DNA of 64,000 bases. It comes from Platanthera guangdongensis (taxonomy: Eukaryota; Streptophyta; Magnoliopsida; Asparagales; Orchidaceae). Numbering within the stretch: the stretch's first letter is position 1; every line of letters starts with the position of its first letter. Location of the stretch: NCBI GenBank assembly GCA_039583875.1, contig CM077165.1:67134757-67198756 (forward strand). The letters run 5' to 3'. The translations under genes were made by a program, and so were the position numbers. Under the pieces are notes generated by a model that saw only the letters and a program-made list of their open reading frames with translations, was not told the origin of the DNA and did no database searches. This document shows positions 23,201-35,207 of this stretch, piece by piece.

Positions 23201-24203
23201 AGTCCCTTGGCCTCCCTTGGCCATGAATGGCTCTCTTTCTCACTTTCTCTCTCCTCCATTAAAGGGCAAATGGAGCTTTCTCTCTCCTAGTCATCATGAA
23301 CGAATTTGTTCATCTCCCTAGCCTATTGGCAGCCCATAAAATTATTATTATTAATTAAAATAAAGTTAGCCCAAGTGGGGGGGGGGAAATGGGCTTGAGC
23401 TTGGGTTAGCCCATTTGGTCTAATTTGACTTAACCTTAAGGTACAGTTGACCTTGGTCAACATGAACATTTGGGTTGACCCCAATGGGTCCTTGGTGACT
23501 CATTGGACTCCCCTAAGGTCTACGTAGGGTTGGGTAGGGTTAACTTGTCAGCTTGGAGGTCACTTGACCCTTGGTCAGGGTACTTTGACCAGATTAGGGC
23601 TAGAGTTGACTTGGGTCAAGATGACCATTTGGGTTGACCCCAAGGGGTCCTTGGTGACCCCATGGCTTCCCCTGAGGTCTAGGAAGGGTTATGTAGGGTT
23701 ACATTGCACTTTGGAGGTCACCTACCCTTAGTTAGGGTACTTTGACCAGATTAGGGGCTTGAGTTGACTTGGGTCAACTTGGCCTCTAGGGCTGACCCCA
23801 ATATGTCCTTAGTGACCCATTGACCTCACTTTAGGTCTAGGAAGACCTGGGCAAGGTTGGTTGGGCAAATTAGAGGACAACTGCCCTTGTTAGGGCACCT
23901 TGCCCAATTTAGGCATATGGTGGTCCTAGGTCAAATTGGCCACTTTGGGTTGACTCCAATGGACCCTTAAGGCTCTAGTGGACCCTATGATTGGTTAGTG
24001 ATGTTGTGGTGGGGTCATGGAGTCATGGTGAAGCCCTATAGTCAAACCCTGTGTTTGGTGATGAGGTTGTGCCATAGGCAGATCAAGGTGATTCTCGCCA
24101 TGGCCTTCTATCACTTGGCCCTTTTTAGCTTCCTTAGGTTTTGTCATGACCTAGTCATGGCCAAAACCACTCTTAGGGGTCTAGTTGGAAATAGGATGTT
24201 ACA

Positions 24204-24260
24204 AATCTCAATAAACAAAACAAAGATTTCGTCCCCAAAATCAAGGTTAACCCCACGGGA
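24204..24260 (-). other. 3' internal end of chromovirus copy 1
   Basis: The minus strand reads TTTTGGGGACGAAATC (24222-24237) and then about 18 bases to the LTR start. TTCGGGGACGAAAT is the conserved end of the pol region in this clade. The tract beside the LTR (tgttttgtttattgagatt) is not purine-rich, so the PPT has decayed or is very short. Confidence 0.6.
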
Positions 24261-24512
24261 ATTTCTATCGAAGAAAAGGAAACTTGTAACATCCCATAAG
24301 AAGTGAAAGATTACATCTCGATGCCATGTTTGCTAAGTGGGGTTTGAAGGGAAACCTAAATCTATGACCAATTCGCCCAATTGGAAAAGCCAAGATCCCA
24401 ATAAACAAAAGATTAGTCTCTACTCTTCCTAGAGCAGCCCTACTAGCTTAAAACAGGAAAGTAGATTGAAGATCTTGAGAGGTTGTGAGGTATACTTGAC
24501 TGAACAGCTCTG

Positions 24513-25760
24513 GATACTTTTGTCACATCAGGTCCTACGGTTCCCAGGTATGCTCCTCCTGGCCATGATTTCTCCACAGAACTTTGACTAATGAATCCTT
24601 ATTGCGACGTAAGATCCGTACGCCTCTGTCATCGATCCGAACCGACTCAAAGTGAACTGACCGGTCTGAAGCTACCGGTCCATCTGTGGTCGAAATCTGC
24701 TGCTCCGGGCATAGTAGAGCCCTCTTAAGGGAGGAAATATGGAACACGTCGTGTAAACCCGTCAGTTCCGGTCGTAACTCCAGCCTGTAAGCTAGGGGCC
24801 CGATCCGCTCTAGGATCCTGTAAGGGACCATATACCTAGGGCTGAGCTTCTTCTTCCGACCACGCACTCGTGAAACTCCGTGCATGGGCCGGTCTTCAAG
24901 AAAACCCGGTCTTCCACCTGAAACTCTACCTGACGGTGTCGAGCGTCGTAATACTTAGCCTATCGGCTCTGCGCTTTCAGCATCCTGTCCCGTATCAGTC
25001 ACTCCTAAGCTTCGGTGTCTTCGACAAAATCCAATCCCAACTCCTTCGGATCCTCATCCTGAATCCATGAAAGTGGAGTCCTACATCTCCTTTCGTACAA
25101 GGCTTCATAATAAGCCATCCCTATGCTGGTCTGGTAGCTGTTGTTATAGGAGAACTCGACCAGTGGCAAAAGCTTCTCCCAAGGTTCTTTTTGATCCAGA
25201 ATGCATAGACTTAGGAGGTCCTCCAATGTCCGGTTGGTGCATTCCGTCTGCCCATCCATCTGGGGATGAAATGATGTGCTGAAGGTCAGTCGCGTACCTA
25301 AGTAAGCCTGCACGGATCTCCAATCCCTGGATGTGAACCGACCATCCCGATATGACACGATCATCATGGGCACCCCGTGGTAACGAATGAACTGCTCTAC
25401 AAATCTCCACACTAGTACCCCAACCGAGTCATCTTTTCTGATCGGAATGAATCTGGCCACCTTCGTCAACCGATCGACGATGACCCAAATCGAATCGTTT
25501 CCCGTCCGTGATCGGGGAAGGCCATGAATGAAATCCATCGTGATGTCCTCAAATTTCCACTTCGGCACCGGAAGTGGCTGTAGTAATCCTGCGGGGTTTC
25601 TGCACTTCGCCTTCACTAGCTGGCATGTCTCGCAATAAGTCATGAAGTATGTAATGTCCTTCTTCATCCTCGGCCAAAACATCATCTTCTTCAAGTATGC
25701 CGTCATCTTGGTGATCCCCGGGTGTATAGAATATCTGCTACAATGTGCTTCCACCATGAT
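24513..25760 (-). pseudogene. Chromovirus copy 1 integrase and chromodomain
   Basis: From 25757 the frame reads H-CSRYSI-HPG, then C-ET-C (zinc finger), MDFIHGLPRS (first catalytic Asp), IVSYRDGRF near 25350 and MDGQTECTNRTLED (Glu kept). The second catalytic Asp, expected in SDRD, is Tyr here (codon TAT). The frame stops at 25005. After a frameshift the C-terminal part resumes at 24885 (SRVRGRKKKL, VFHISSLKRAL) and ends LVKVLWRNHGQEEHTWEP with a stop near 24537, a chromodomain-like tail. Integrase would join element DNA to the host genome. This copy lacks a complete catalytic triad. Confidence 0.88.
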
Positions 25761-27258
25761 GTCCTCCCGAATCTACCTCTTGCGGGTATGTAGACCCTGC
25801 CTCTGAAATATAACAATCCATCTCTTAGTGAATAATCTCCCGTCAAACCCTCCTCCAAGGCTTGGAATATCGGCTCTGACCATGCATCTGTCTTCTGTCT
25901 GTCCCGGATGCGGTCCCGAATATCATCTATGGAACCATCGATGCTAGATACTCCATCTACAGCTCTGGATCATTCTTGGACACTAGTGATACCTGCATAT
26001 CTCTGAAAGACCGGACTAGCTCCAGGGACATCAGTTGTGGTCCTTTCCCTCAGGTATCTCCTCTCCAGCTCAGAGCATCTGCCACCACGTTCGCCTTCTC
26101 GGGATGGTAGTGCATGGTGTACTGGTAATCCGATAGGAACTCCACCCAACGCCTCTGTCTGACGTTGAGTTCCTTCTGTGTATCCACATATTTCAAATTC
26201 TTATGATCCGAGAAGATGTCACAGTGAACCCCGTAGAGGCAGTGTCGCCAAATCTTCAGATCAAAGATTACTGCACCCATCTCCAGATCATGCACCAGAT
26301 AGTTCTTCTCATGTATCTTCAGCTGTCGGGAGGCGTAGGCTATTACGTGCCCGTTCTGCATTAGAACGACACCCATCCCCTGGTAGGAGGCGTCCATGTA
26401 CACCTGGAATCCCTCCCTTCCCGACGGAAGAGCGAGAATGGGAGCCGAGGTAAGCCAACCTTTCAACTCCACAAAGGCCGCCTCGCACTGTGGCATCCAA
26501 ATGAAATGGGATTCCTTCTTCATCAGGGATGTAAGAGGGAGTGCAATCCGGGAGAATCCTTTGACGAACTTCCGGTAATATCTGGCAAGTCCCAGGAAGC
26601 TCCGTACATCCATGGCTGTCTTCAACGGTGGCCAATCCTGAACTACCCGAATCTTGGCTGGGTCTACTTCCAACCCAGCACCGCTGATGATATGACCTAA
26701 GAAGGCCACCTCCTTTATCCAAAACTGGCTTTTGCTGAACTTCACATATAGCTGGTGTTCCTGTAGCCTCTCTAGAGTCAAAATCAGGTGTCGAGTATGC
26801 TCCTCCTCCGTCCTTGAGTAGATGAGGATGTTGTCAATAAATACGATGATGAATACATCCAAATACTCCTCGAATACCCTGTTCATGAGGCTTGTAAATG
26901 CTGACGGCATATTTGTGAGCTCGAATGGCATCACTGTAAACTCAAACAGTCCGTACCTACTATTGAAGGCGGTGTTCGGAATATCCTCCTCTCGAATCCG
27001 TATATGGTAATAACCTGACCTCAAGTAAAGTTTCGAGAAGAAATGCGCTCCTTCCAGTTGATCGAACAACTCGTCAATCCGTGGCAGCGAGTATGTATTC
27101 CGAACCGTCACTCTGTTCAACGCTCGATAATCAATACACAAGTGGAGACTTCCGTCCTTCTTTTTGACGAATAGCACTACGGCTCCCCACGGTGAAGAGC
27201 TCGGCCGGACAAACCCTACCTCTACTAGTTCCTGCAACTGACTTCGGAACTCTGTCAA
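25761..27258 (-). pseudogene. Chromovirus copy 1 reverse transcriptase, RNase H and linker
   Basis: A 402-codon open stretch (27258-26050) holds RT and RNase H. RT motifs are [27 protein letters not shown] and [11 protein letters not shown]. The first catalytic Asp, expected in KLDLRSGY, is Tyr ([11 protein letters not shown] near 27030). The active-site pair expected as FIDD is FIDN (near 26835). RNase H follows with [30 protein letters not shown] and [10 protein letters not shown]. The RNase H to integrase linker (26050-25761) has stops and a frameshift. The frame is remarkably open, yet two of three RT catalytic aspartates are gone. A stop precedes it at about 27259. Confidence 0.9.
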
Positions 27259-27363
27259 CTATTTCGAGGCCATCCGGTAAGGGGCCCTAGATGCCGGCTT
27301 GGCCCCCGGCATAAGCTGTATCTGGAAGTCCTGCTCTCGGTGCGGAGGTAGTCCTGGCAGTTT

Positions 27364-27900
27364 CTATGGAAAGACGTCAGTAAAATCTCGCACCACCGGG
27401 ATGTCTGTCACAGTCTCCTTGGCCTCCGCCATCTCAAATAGAATCTGATAAACCTCCTCTCCCTGCAGATGCGCCTTAATTGCCTGTACTGAAGATAAGA
27501 GTACACGAGAGGCAGGTCTTATACCTTCGATGATAATGACAGAGTCTCCGTGCCTCACGGTGATCCTCTTTGCTTGGCAATCAATCTGGGCATGGTTCTA
27601 GTGCAACCATGTCATGCCCAGGATCAGCTCGAAGACTGGCATCCTTAGGATCGTTGCCGATACTTCGAATGACTTTTCGCCAATCTCGGCCTCCATATTG
27701 CAGTGGGCAGAGGTGAATAGCTCTGATCTGTCGGGTAGACGCACCCTCCTCATCAGGCCTGTGAACCGCTCCACTCCTTCCAGCCCTTCCACGAAGGCTT
27801 CCGACACGAACGAGTGCGAAGCACCCGTGTAGAACAGTGTATAGGAGGGCTTGCCGCTGATGAAGACTATACCTGGGGCGATTAAATGTCTTAGGATTAT
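27364..27900 (-). pseudogene. Chromovirus copy 1 protease region
   Basis: Minus-strand reading gives VFISGKPSYTLF then Y-T-G-A-S-H-S-F (about 27815-27845) where a retroviral-type aspartic protease has D-T-G-A. The catalytic Asp codon is TAC. Downstream come RMPVFELILGMTWLH with a stop at 27598, NHAQIDC, then RHGDSVIIIEGIRPAS and the RT linker IPVVRDFTDVFP (27364-27558). The protease would cut the polyprotein and cannot act without the Asp. Confidence 0.82.
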
Positions 27901-28004
27901 ATAACGAGTTTTCTTTCCTATTTATTCTATCTAGTGCAATTCTACAAATTTGACAACTGAGAAAGGGAATTCTATTTAAACAATTAAACATCTTGGCGTA
28001 CCTG

Positions 28005-29115
28005 CTATGACCTGCTCTGGGTTCCGAGGCTGCGCCAGGTCCAAAGCATACACCTGCTCCCTTTCTTGTCTACGATCCCCACCCTGGTATCCACGTCCTC
28101 GGCCACGACCTCGGTCTCTAAGATATTGTGCTGGCTGGGCAGCCAGTGGTGCTGGTGGGGGTGCCCCCCCTTATGGGGCAGTTCCTCCTGATGTGCCCCA
28201 CTAGATGATAATTGAAGCATTCTGGCGGGGGATATGCCATTCCCCTGGGTCTCTTTCCCTCCTGTGTCTGAAGAGGTCGTGGAGCCACCACCACTGGCTC
28301 CCTTATCTCCTGTCTTGCCTCCTGACGAGGCTGGTCCTCGACCCTCCTCCCTTCCGTGATACGAGCTCATCTTTGATCGTTCCTTGCTCCTCGACCGTGA
28401 TCCTCTGTTGGCCGTTTCCGGCCCCGAGTAGCTTGCCAATCAGCCTCTATCCTTTTTGCCATCTCCAGTCTCCGGGAAATGGGCCCGTTGGATACAAACA
28501 GTAGAGTCTCCCTCTGCTCCTCTCGCAGGCCCTTGTAGAACCTTTTGGTATATCCTTCCTCGTCTAACTGATAAGAGTCCGCAAACTAGGCTAGATGGTT
28601 GAACTCTCGGTGGTACTCCAAAACCGTCTTGTTCTCCTATCTCAACTGCAAAAATCTATCCTTCAGCTCGTCCCTGGTTGACTGTGGAACAAAGTGTTCC
28701 ATCAGTGCGCCCTTGAAATCCTCCCAAGAAATCTCTACTACTTCACTGTCCGCAAATGTCGTGTCTAGCGAGGTCTTCCACCATCTCTTTGCATGCGACT
28801 CCAGGCAGGAGATCACCAAGGGCACCCTCTCCTCCCAAGGGCACCGTATCCCGGTAAGCATCTCATACATAATTTCCAGTCACTCCTCTATGCGAACGGC
28901 CGACTCAGTCCCCAAGTAGGATGGGGGTGCAAGTACTTGGAAAATGCTCAGCCAGTTGGCCCCCGGGTTTCGCTGCGGAGCCGGAATCTGTTGAGCCCTA
29001 AAAGCTTCCAAGATGGCTGTCAGAGTCTGTCCCATCTCTGACTGTAGGAATGGAGTGGGGACCGGGGGAGGTGGTGCAACGTCCGGAGTCTGCTGGGCTC
29101 CGCCTTATGGAGTGG
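28005..29115 (-). pseudogene. Chromovirus copy 1 gag
   Basis: From about 29040 the minus strand reads EMGQTLTAILEAFRAQQ, PSYLGTESAVRIEE, a stop where Trp is expected, then IMYEMLTGIRCPWEERVPLV and AKRWWKTS (28870-28760), the typical gag core. Further stops occur near 28637 and 28590. The zinc knuckle near 28180-28225 reads C-F-N-Y-H-L-V-G-H-I-R-R-N-C. The second Cys of CX2CX4HX4C is replaced by Tyr (codon TAT). Gag would package element RNA. A proline-rich N-terminus extends to about 29115. Confidence 0.85.
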
Positions 29116-29289
29116 GCTGAGCTGGGGGCTGCAAAACAAACTACGTTAGTACGTAATCGACTCAATACCTAATAGAAAGTGGACAATTTACATGTTATCC
29201 CCCATATGGGTACACCACTACTTCCGCTGCTTAGTTTGTCCCCAAACTAAACTCGCGCGGGGGTGACCCAGGGGTTGTGGACTCTTACT

Positions 29290-29318
29290 TTTTGATCGAG
29301 GTTTCCTGTAATACCACT
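29290..29318 (-). other. Putative PBS of chromovirus copy 1
   Basis: On the minus strand, directly after the LTR2 end, comes AGTGGTATTACAGGAAACC. The first six bases of TGGTATTACAGG match the initiator tRNA-Met site TGGTATCAGAGC and the rest is diverged. Position supports a PBS; the match is weak. Confidence 0.55.
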
Positions 29319-30785
29319 TGTAAGACCCCCTTTTTTTCTTTTTAACACCGGGGTATTAGGCACAGAACCGCCACTTAGCGGTGACACCTTTACGCCCTGA
29401 AGGGTCATCACCGCGAAACGCCGATTCTGCCGGCCGATTCGATCATAAAAAATAAACAAATGTAGAGTAAGCACAAGAGTGGTAAAACTCTAACCAAAAG
29501 TCCACAATAAATACCATATCAGAGTAAATATATCTCCACGAAGGGAGAGTCCACAAAATATATAAATGTACTGAAAATAAGGGCTTAAGCCCACTACATC
29601 AAATCCTCACTACATAGTCACTCAAGCGGAAGCAAAATAAAACACTACTAAGGTCAGGGGCTCAGCGTCCCCGTCCTCTGAACTCCGGTGCTATGCTGCC
29701 CCATCTCCAAGCATGCCGACCTGCGGGGCTACTCCTCTATGCTGGGCTCCACGATCCCCTAAATGATTTGGTTCGAAAACCGTTAGTCTAAAAGACAAAG
29801 TCCTATCATACCCCACCCCTTCCCCCATGGCCCCTAGGCCCCGAGCGGAGAGGAAGAAAGGGGAGGACTTGAAGGTGGAGAGTAGTCAAGAAACAAATGG
29901 CAGCGGACCTATACTAACAATTTTATAGTACATGTGGCAGTATAGTAAAGTATGAAAAGTAACCTTAACTTATACGGAAACATATAAGCAAGGGATCTTC
30001 TACAAGGCTCCCATCGTATAAAGAGTCCCATACCAATTTATACGTTGCGGTGTCGGTTATTAACAGCAATATATATATAAAGAATTTAACCTTAATTTAT
30101 AAACTTGCCCACACAAGCTTATAGACCAAGGGGTCGTTTTGCAGGGCCTATTGTATAAGCGTCCCATACTACTTATACAATAGGTGATAGGGGTTTTATG
30201 CTATGATTATGCTATGATATGCAAGTGGGTTATGATGCGATCATTCAAGTGCAACTCACCCACCCAACTCTGTGCACACAGACCTTTAGTTCCCCCTTTC
30301 TGGAGCCTCACCTCGCAGGATACCTCCGTAGTGGCAGACGGAAGCGGTGGGTTGGGCCTCGCCCACCTCTAAACCAGTAAAGCATTACCGGTCAGACCTA
30401 TCGTACGCCTCAACGTTGGTGCACTAAGCGGACTCCTGCGTACTCTTGTCGGCTGGCGCACCAGACTTCTGTTGGCGAAGTGCTAGCCATACTTGCCGAG
30501 TCAACGTATTGGCGTCGGTGCATCGGCACTCCAATACCGAAGACCCACCACCTTTATTTTATGCACATACAACCTTATGTATCAGCACCGAGCCAAAGCT
30601 CCCCGGACCATCCCATCCGTCACAAACATCAACCGAGCCAAAGCTCGCCGGGCCATCCTGCCCCTCACAAATATCAACCGAGTCAAAGCTCGCCGGGCCA
30701 TCCTGCCCGTTTCCACAACCACCGAGCCTACCGCTCGGACATCCTAGTCAAACTAACTTCCTGTGACACCGGGGTGTGTGAAGGT
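29319..30785 (-). repeat. Chromovirus LTR2, segment 1 of 3
   Basis: Starts TGTAAGACCCCC and follows LTR1 base by base with roughly 7-8% differences by eye over the first 390 bp. It ends with AAGGT at 30781-30785, the left target-site copy of element A. It includes the minisatellite at 30590-30730. No gene. Confidence 0.85.
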
Positions 30786-32518
30786 TGATGATGAATTTTA
30801 TAGTTCTAAAAAGTATATCCAAACTATAATCCTAAATAGGCAAGCACACCTATCGAAATATAGTATAGGAAATGTCGTATTAGACTCGGGGACTGTTGGG
30901 TACTTCTACTCACACAAATTGATATTATTTTATCGGAATATAAATTGAAGGTAAATTAAAACTAAAGCTAGAAAACAAACAAAAAGATAGCACTTGATCT
31001 AGAATCCCATTGGATTAAAATGAACCTTCATAAACATAAAGTACGTAAGACTCTTAAATTGCTCACTCGACCGTGGAGGTTGCTACAGTATAAAAGCATC
31101 TCTCTCGAGCTCATGCTTTTGACTAACCTTAGGTTGATCGATTAAGACCTCTCGGCCAGTCGAAACCCCTAAGCTTGCTTTAGGCAGTGAACATCTCTAT
31201 TATATTTGACTCCAATCCCGAGGATTTATGTCGTCCTCTCTAGAGGAGTGCATGCAACTCCTTTTATCTTTGAGTGATCTACTCGTATCTGCAACCTCTC
31301 GGTCATTTAGGATACGGATCTTGGATCGAAAAACATATCCGCGAAATATGAATTCGACGAAATATAAATCAAAGATAAATCGTAAGCGAGAAAAATTAAG
31401 AACAAGACATTTGATAAAGAAAAGAAGAGTTTATTTTATTCCAAGCTTCATCATGATCAAGTACTTATGGAAATTTTGCTACTCATAATTGAAAAATACA
31501 TTCTCACTATGAAATAAAAGAGTACAATTGCATGAAAAGAAAAATCTAAACTATATTGCAAATAAAATAAAATTGCATAAAATAAAACCAACTCCAAAGA
31601 TATCCCGAAAATAAGCCACCCAACCCGATTTTCAACCCCAATGATGGACATAATTACTAAAATTAAGATTGAGTTGAAACATCAAATATTTATCAAATAT
31701 TTAAGAGGAGGTATATGGAGGGAGGAGAAAATGTAGAAGAATATAAAGGTGGTGGTTTCATGGAATAAAGAGGAGCTAGTGGTTTCATGGAGAAGTGAAG
31801 ATGGGAAGTAAATTGTTATAGTAATAATAATAATAATAATAAAGTTCATGTATTTAACTGTAGCGGTTTTTAGAGAGAGAAAGGGGTGGTGATGTAGGTT
31901 GTATGATGAGGTTGCGGCTTTGACATGAAAAGGTGATGGCGATGGCGTTGTGCATGAGAATGATGAAAATAGTTCAATGTCGAAGACTTGCTTGGCGCCG
32001 GTCATTTTGAGAGTTGGCGATGATGGCGTGGCGACATCAATTCATAATAATATATTTGTCATGAGCTTGCATGAAGAAGAGCTGAATGGGTGGTTGCGAC
32101 ATGAAACGCTTGATCAGCTTGAACGAGTGCAGCGAGACTTTGACTTGGCTTCATGTAGACTGCATGAATTGTTCGGCCAACATGACGACTTCGGTAAATA
32201 TTTATTTTGCAAACGTCGGGAGCGCGACCACGTCAATAAACCTACAAAAATAAATATATATAAAATTAGTAAACTTAAATATAAAATAAATGATTTATAA
32301 ATGAAAATATATAAATTATTATTAATTTTATATTAATTATTAAACTAAAATAAATACTAAATAATAGTTATAAATCCTACAAAAATAAATAAAACTTAAA
32401 TTATTTAACATATATCAAAAAGATATAATTTATTAACCAGAATAAATAAAATATGATTAATTAAAACTAAATATTAGACTAAATATTATAGTAAAATATG
32501 CGTAAATATTATTTATCA
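30786..32518 (-). repeat. Element A 3' LTR (left)
   Basis: Begins TGATGATGAATTTT and ends ATTTATCA, 1,733 bp. It has a TAA microsatellite near 31818-31842 and a purine-poor AT-rich end. It is paired with 35208-36930. Short open frames on either strand are not conserved between the two LTRs. Confidence 0.92.
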
Positions 32519-32535
32519 AATACCCCCATACTTAA
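32519..32535 (-). other. Element A PPT
   Basis: The complement reads CTTAAGTATGGGGGTATT directly before the LTR start TGATAAAT. It matches the TTAAGTCTGGGGGTG tract of element C. A weak hairpin, TTTTGC...GCAAAA, lies beside it at about 32537-32557. Confidence 0.88.
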
Positions 32536-33844
32536 GTTTTGCTATTCCAGGGCAAAATTATGAGAAGTACTTATAAGACATTAATATAATTTTTAAATCA
32601 AACTAAAAATTTATTAAATCAAGAGAAAGTTAAAAATAAAATTTTAGGGATTCAAAATTTTAAGTCCTCAAATATGAATGTAAAATGTGAAGAGCTTAAT
32701 ATTTAGCAAAATTTCTCTAATAAATTAATTAGAACTCAAAATTAAGTATTTAGCAAACAAAGTTAGATTAAAAATTATTAACACTTTTTCACTAAAAATA
32801 AACTTAAAGCAAAATTTAAACTATTACTTATGCTCTCTTACAAATTTAATTTAAATCTAAAGCAATTATATTAGATTTTGGGTTTGGAGAAAGACAATTG
32901 AAGAGATCTTAGATTGGGGGTGATGAATTTTATCCTCTCACCCCACACAAATTTTTTTCTTTTTAATGTTTTTTTTCTCTTCAAACAAAATTACTTACGA
33001 GTAATGAATTTTATCCTCTTACTCCTTTCTTTTGGGGGGTGCATATGTGTACCAAGGAATACTTGATTCCCTTGACATATGATCTAACCAAAAAAAAAAT
33101 TGCATATGTGTACCAGAGGATAATGAATTTTATCCTCTTATCCCCATGACATATGATCTAACAAGAAAATTAAAAACAAGGGGAAAGGCTTAACAAAATT
33201 TAGATTAAATTAAAAAACTAAGAGAGCAACTATAGTGATTTAAGCTTTCCTAAGAATCTTAAAGCATAAAGTGAAGATAATTAAAATCTAAGGATTGTTA
33301 AACTAAGCACTAGGAAATTGAAACTAATTACAATAAAAGAGAAAAATGGCTAAATAGATTTCTGTAAACAAATTTACTTCATAAATTTATTTCTTAAAAT
33401 CAAATCACCTAAAAAAAAATTTAACTAACTTTGATGAAATAAAATATTAGAAAATCAAAAATTATAAAAATTCTTATAAATAAACTGAAAATAAATTTAT
33501 GAAAAGTCACAAAAATATTAAGTAAGGGTTTATTATATTTTTTGTATTTTCTTTTTTTTCCTATTTTTTTGTATTTTGGATAATAAAAAGAAAACAAAAT
33601 TTTTTAATTTTTAAAGATTTTTTCTTTTTTCTTTGGATTTTTAAATAAAAACAATAAGTAAGAATCCACCCTCATACTTAAAAATAAACATTGTCCCCAA
33701 TGTTTATAAGTCAAGTAGGAGGGGGAAAATAAAAAATATTTAGTGAAAATTTAGAAAAATAAATTCATAAAAGTTAAAAGATAAACAAGGGGTGTCTCCC
33801 AAGAGCGCTTTTCTTTTCCCCGTCTTTAAGCTTGACGATTATTG
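32536..33844 (-). other. Element A 3' internal non-coding region
   Basis: About 1.3 kb of AT-rich sequence with no credible ORF. It holds a repeated block (32925-33165) with three copies of tgaattttatcctctta and two of gcatatgtgtacca. It has a second PPT-like tract (33663-33680, complement TAAGTATGAGGGTGG) beside a perfect hairpin, AAACATTG-tccc-CAATGTTT, at 33686-33705. Near 33790-33812 the complement reads GCTCTTGGGAGACACC, a motif I know from the 3' part of Athila-type elements. Confidence 0.7.
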
Positions 33845-34339
33845 TTAGGAGAATGGAAAATAAAAATTAAAATGAAGGGCCAACTCCCTTAATTCGCGTT
33901 TTGGCAAAGATGCCAAAGTTGGTCGCCCGAGTACTCCTCTGCTTTCTTCTTGATTTTCCTTCTCACAGTTGACTTGAAAATTTAGATGCAAAACACCTAT
34001 CCATACCTGAGGTGAGTTGAACCTTTCTAGATGAGCGGCAAATGGGTCGGGGACAATATTTGATTGCAACAGCTCATTTACTACATGAAAATTATTATAA
34101 TAAGAAAAATAAAAAATAAACGTGTTAGAGACAATTTCACACGGAGGAGTGTCGTGTGAAAGAAATTGATCAAGCTCCGGTTGTTTATTTTCTAATATTA
34201 ATTTGTAGTCTGTAGAATGATTTAAAATCAAATCATTGGACGCATCAGGTTCATATATTTTCGCTCCTAAATATTTATAGATAATGTTTGGAAATTCAAA
34301 AAATAGGAGAAAAATTGGTAGTAGTAGGAGGAGAAACAT
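33845..34339 (-). pseudogene. Element A downstream frame, continuing the gag-like protein
   Basis: A 164-codon frame overlaps the end of the upstream gag-like frame by 44 bases in a different register (both contain the SPIF/LPIF segment). It reads FEFPNIIYKYLGAKIYEPD and DPFAAHLERFNSPQVWIGVL, and ends in LGRPTLASLPKRELREL. It has no recognised domain. The overlap suggests one former frame split by an indel. Programmed frameshifting is possible but unsupported, as no clear slippery site was identified. Confidence 0.5.
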
Positions 34340-35025
34340 GTTCTTCTTCTACTGCACCCAATGCGTCCATACACTTAACAAGTTCTTGAAATAAAAGCTC
34401 ATTGTCTTCTTCGGTATAAGCAACTATGGGGGGACATGAAGAGTCATGTTTCTCATTAGCGACATTATCCGAGGAAGAGGAAAAATCACTAAAAGTAATA
34501 AAAGTCTCATCCAAATTTTGGGGAGAAAAATCAAATGGAAATTTAGAAGAATCCCCAAAATTAGGAGAGAAACGTTGCGATGCAGAAGAAGAAGAATAAA
34601 AAGTCGGATCTAAATAAATATCCTCAGTACTCGGGAATCTTTCCGGGTGATCATGCCGGAAATCAACATCCGAGGAAGAGGGAAAATTACAAAAATCAGA
34701 AAAATTGTTCTCATTGAAGCTTGAAAAAGTATTTTCAGGAAAATTATCAAAATGATTTTCATAAGAGCTTGAAAAATTATTTCCATTAAAATTAGAAAAA
34801 GTATTGAAAAGGGTATTTTCCTGAAAATTAGATGAAGGACTGTCATTAAAGTAGGAATAATTATTTTCATAATTATTACCAAAATTATAAGAATAATTTT
34901 GAACATAAAAATTAGAATAACATTCCTCACTCCGATGAGGGGCACCACAATAAGTACAAAACAATTGACGTTATCTTGCAACTTGCAAAAGATTGACTTT
35001 GTGTGTAAGCTCGGCAATCTTAGCG
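34296..35025 (-). pseudogene. Element A gag-like zinc-finger protein
   Basis: Minus-strand reading starts KIAELTHKVNLLQVAR, then a stop (near 34976) where Gln is likely, then LFCTYCGAPHRSEECY. That is a CX2CX3HX4C finger of the Athila gag type. The 34296-34964 stretch stays open and is rich in Asn, Phe and Ser (many NNFS and ENTFS repeats), with an acidic middle (SSSDVDFRHDHPERF). Its apparent first codon is TTG after an in-frame stop, so the true start lies upstream or has been lost. Proteins of this kind probably bind element RNA for packaging. No enzyme domain follows. Confidence 0.75.
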
Positions 35026-35184
35026 GCCAACTAAGATATCATTTTTTTTTGTAAAAAGAAAATAAAGAAACCGGTACTTAATAGAATGGAATTCAAATAA
35101 GAAAATGAAAAAGTGAATAGGGGTAGAGAAAGGGAATGATAAAATTAATACATTTCGCGCTTTCAAAATATCAACAAAAATTGT

Positions 35185-35201
35185 CCCCGGCAACGGCGCC
35201 A
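35185..35201 (-). other. Element A PBS (tRNA-Asp)
   Basis: CCCCGGCAACGGCGCCA on the plus strand equals the 17 3'-terminal bases of plant tRNA-Asp, so the minus strand is fully complementary to the primer. Six bases separate it from the LTR at 35208. Confidence 0.92.
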
Positions 35202-35207
35202 AAAACT

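Larger units (their letters stand above)
19043..24203 (-). repeat. Chromovirus LTR1 (3' LTR of copy 1), 5.16 kb
   Basis: On the minus strand it starts TGTAACATCC at 24203 and ends GGGGGTCATACA at 19043. It lacks the insertions A and B of LTR2 and so shows the empty sites: AAGGT at 20504-20508 and CCTTG at 23205-23209. It contains a minisatellite (20305-20460), a GC-richer ORF-like block (22560-23200) and many ttgacc/ggtcaa words (23400-24180). An LTR above 5 kb is unusually long for this group. No host gene is seen in this stretch. Confidence 0.85.

Noticed and set aside
26178..26722. Frames on both strands overlapping chromovirus RT/RNase H
   Set aside because: They are shadows of the pol frame, which carries clear RT and RNase H motifs in the other register.
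31950..32300. 116-codon + strand frame in the left LTR of A
   Set aside because: It is antisense to the element, and the equivalent frame in the right LTR is interrupted by a stop near 36535. No domain is recognised.
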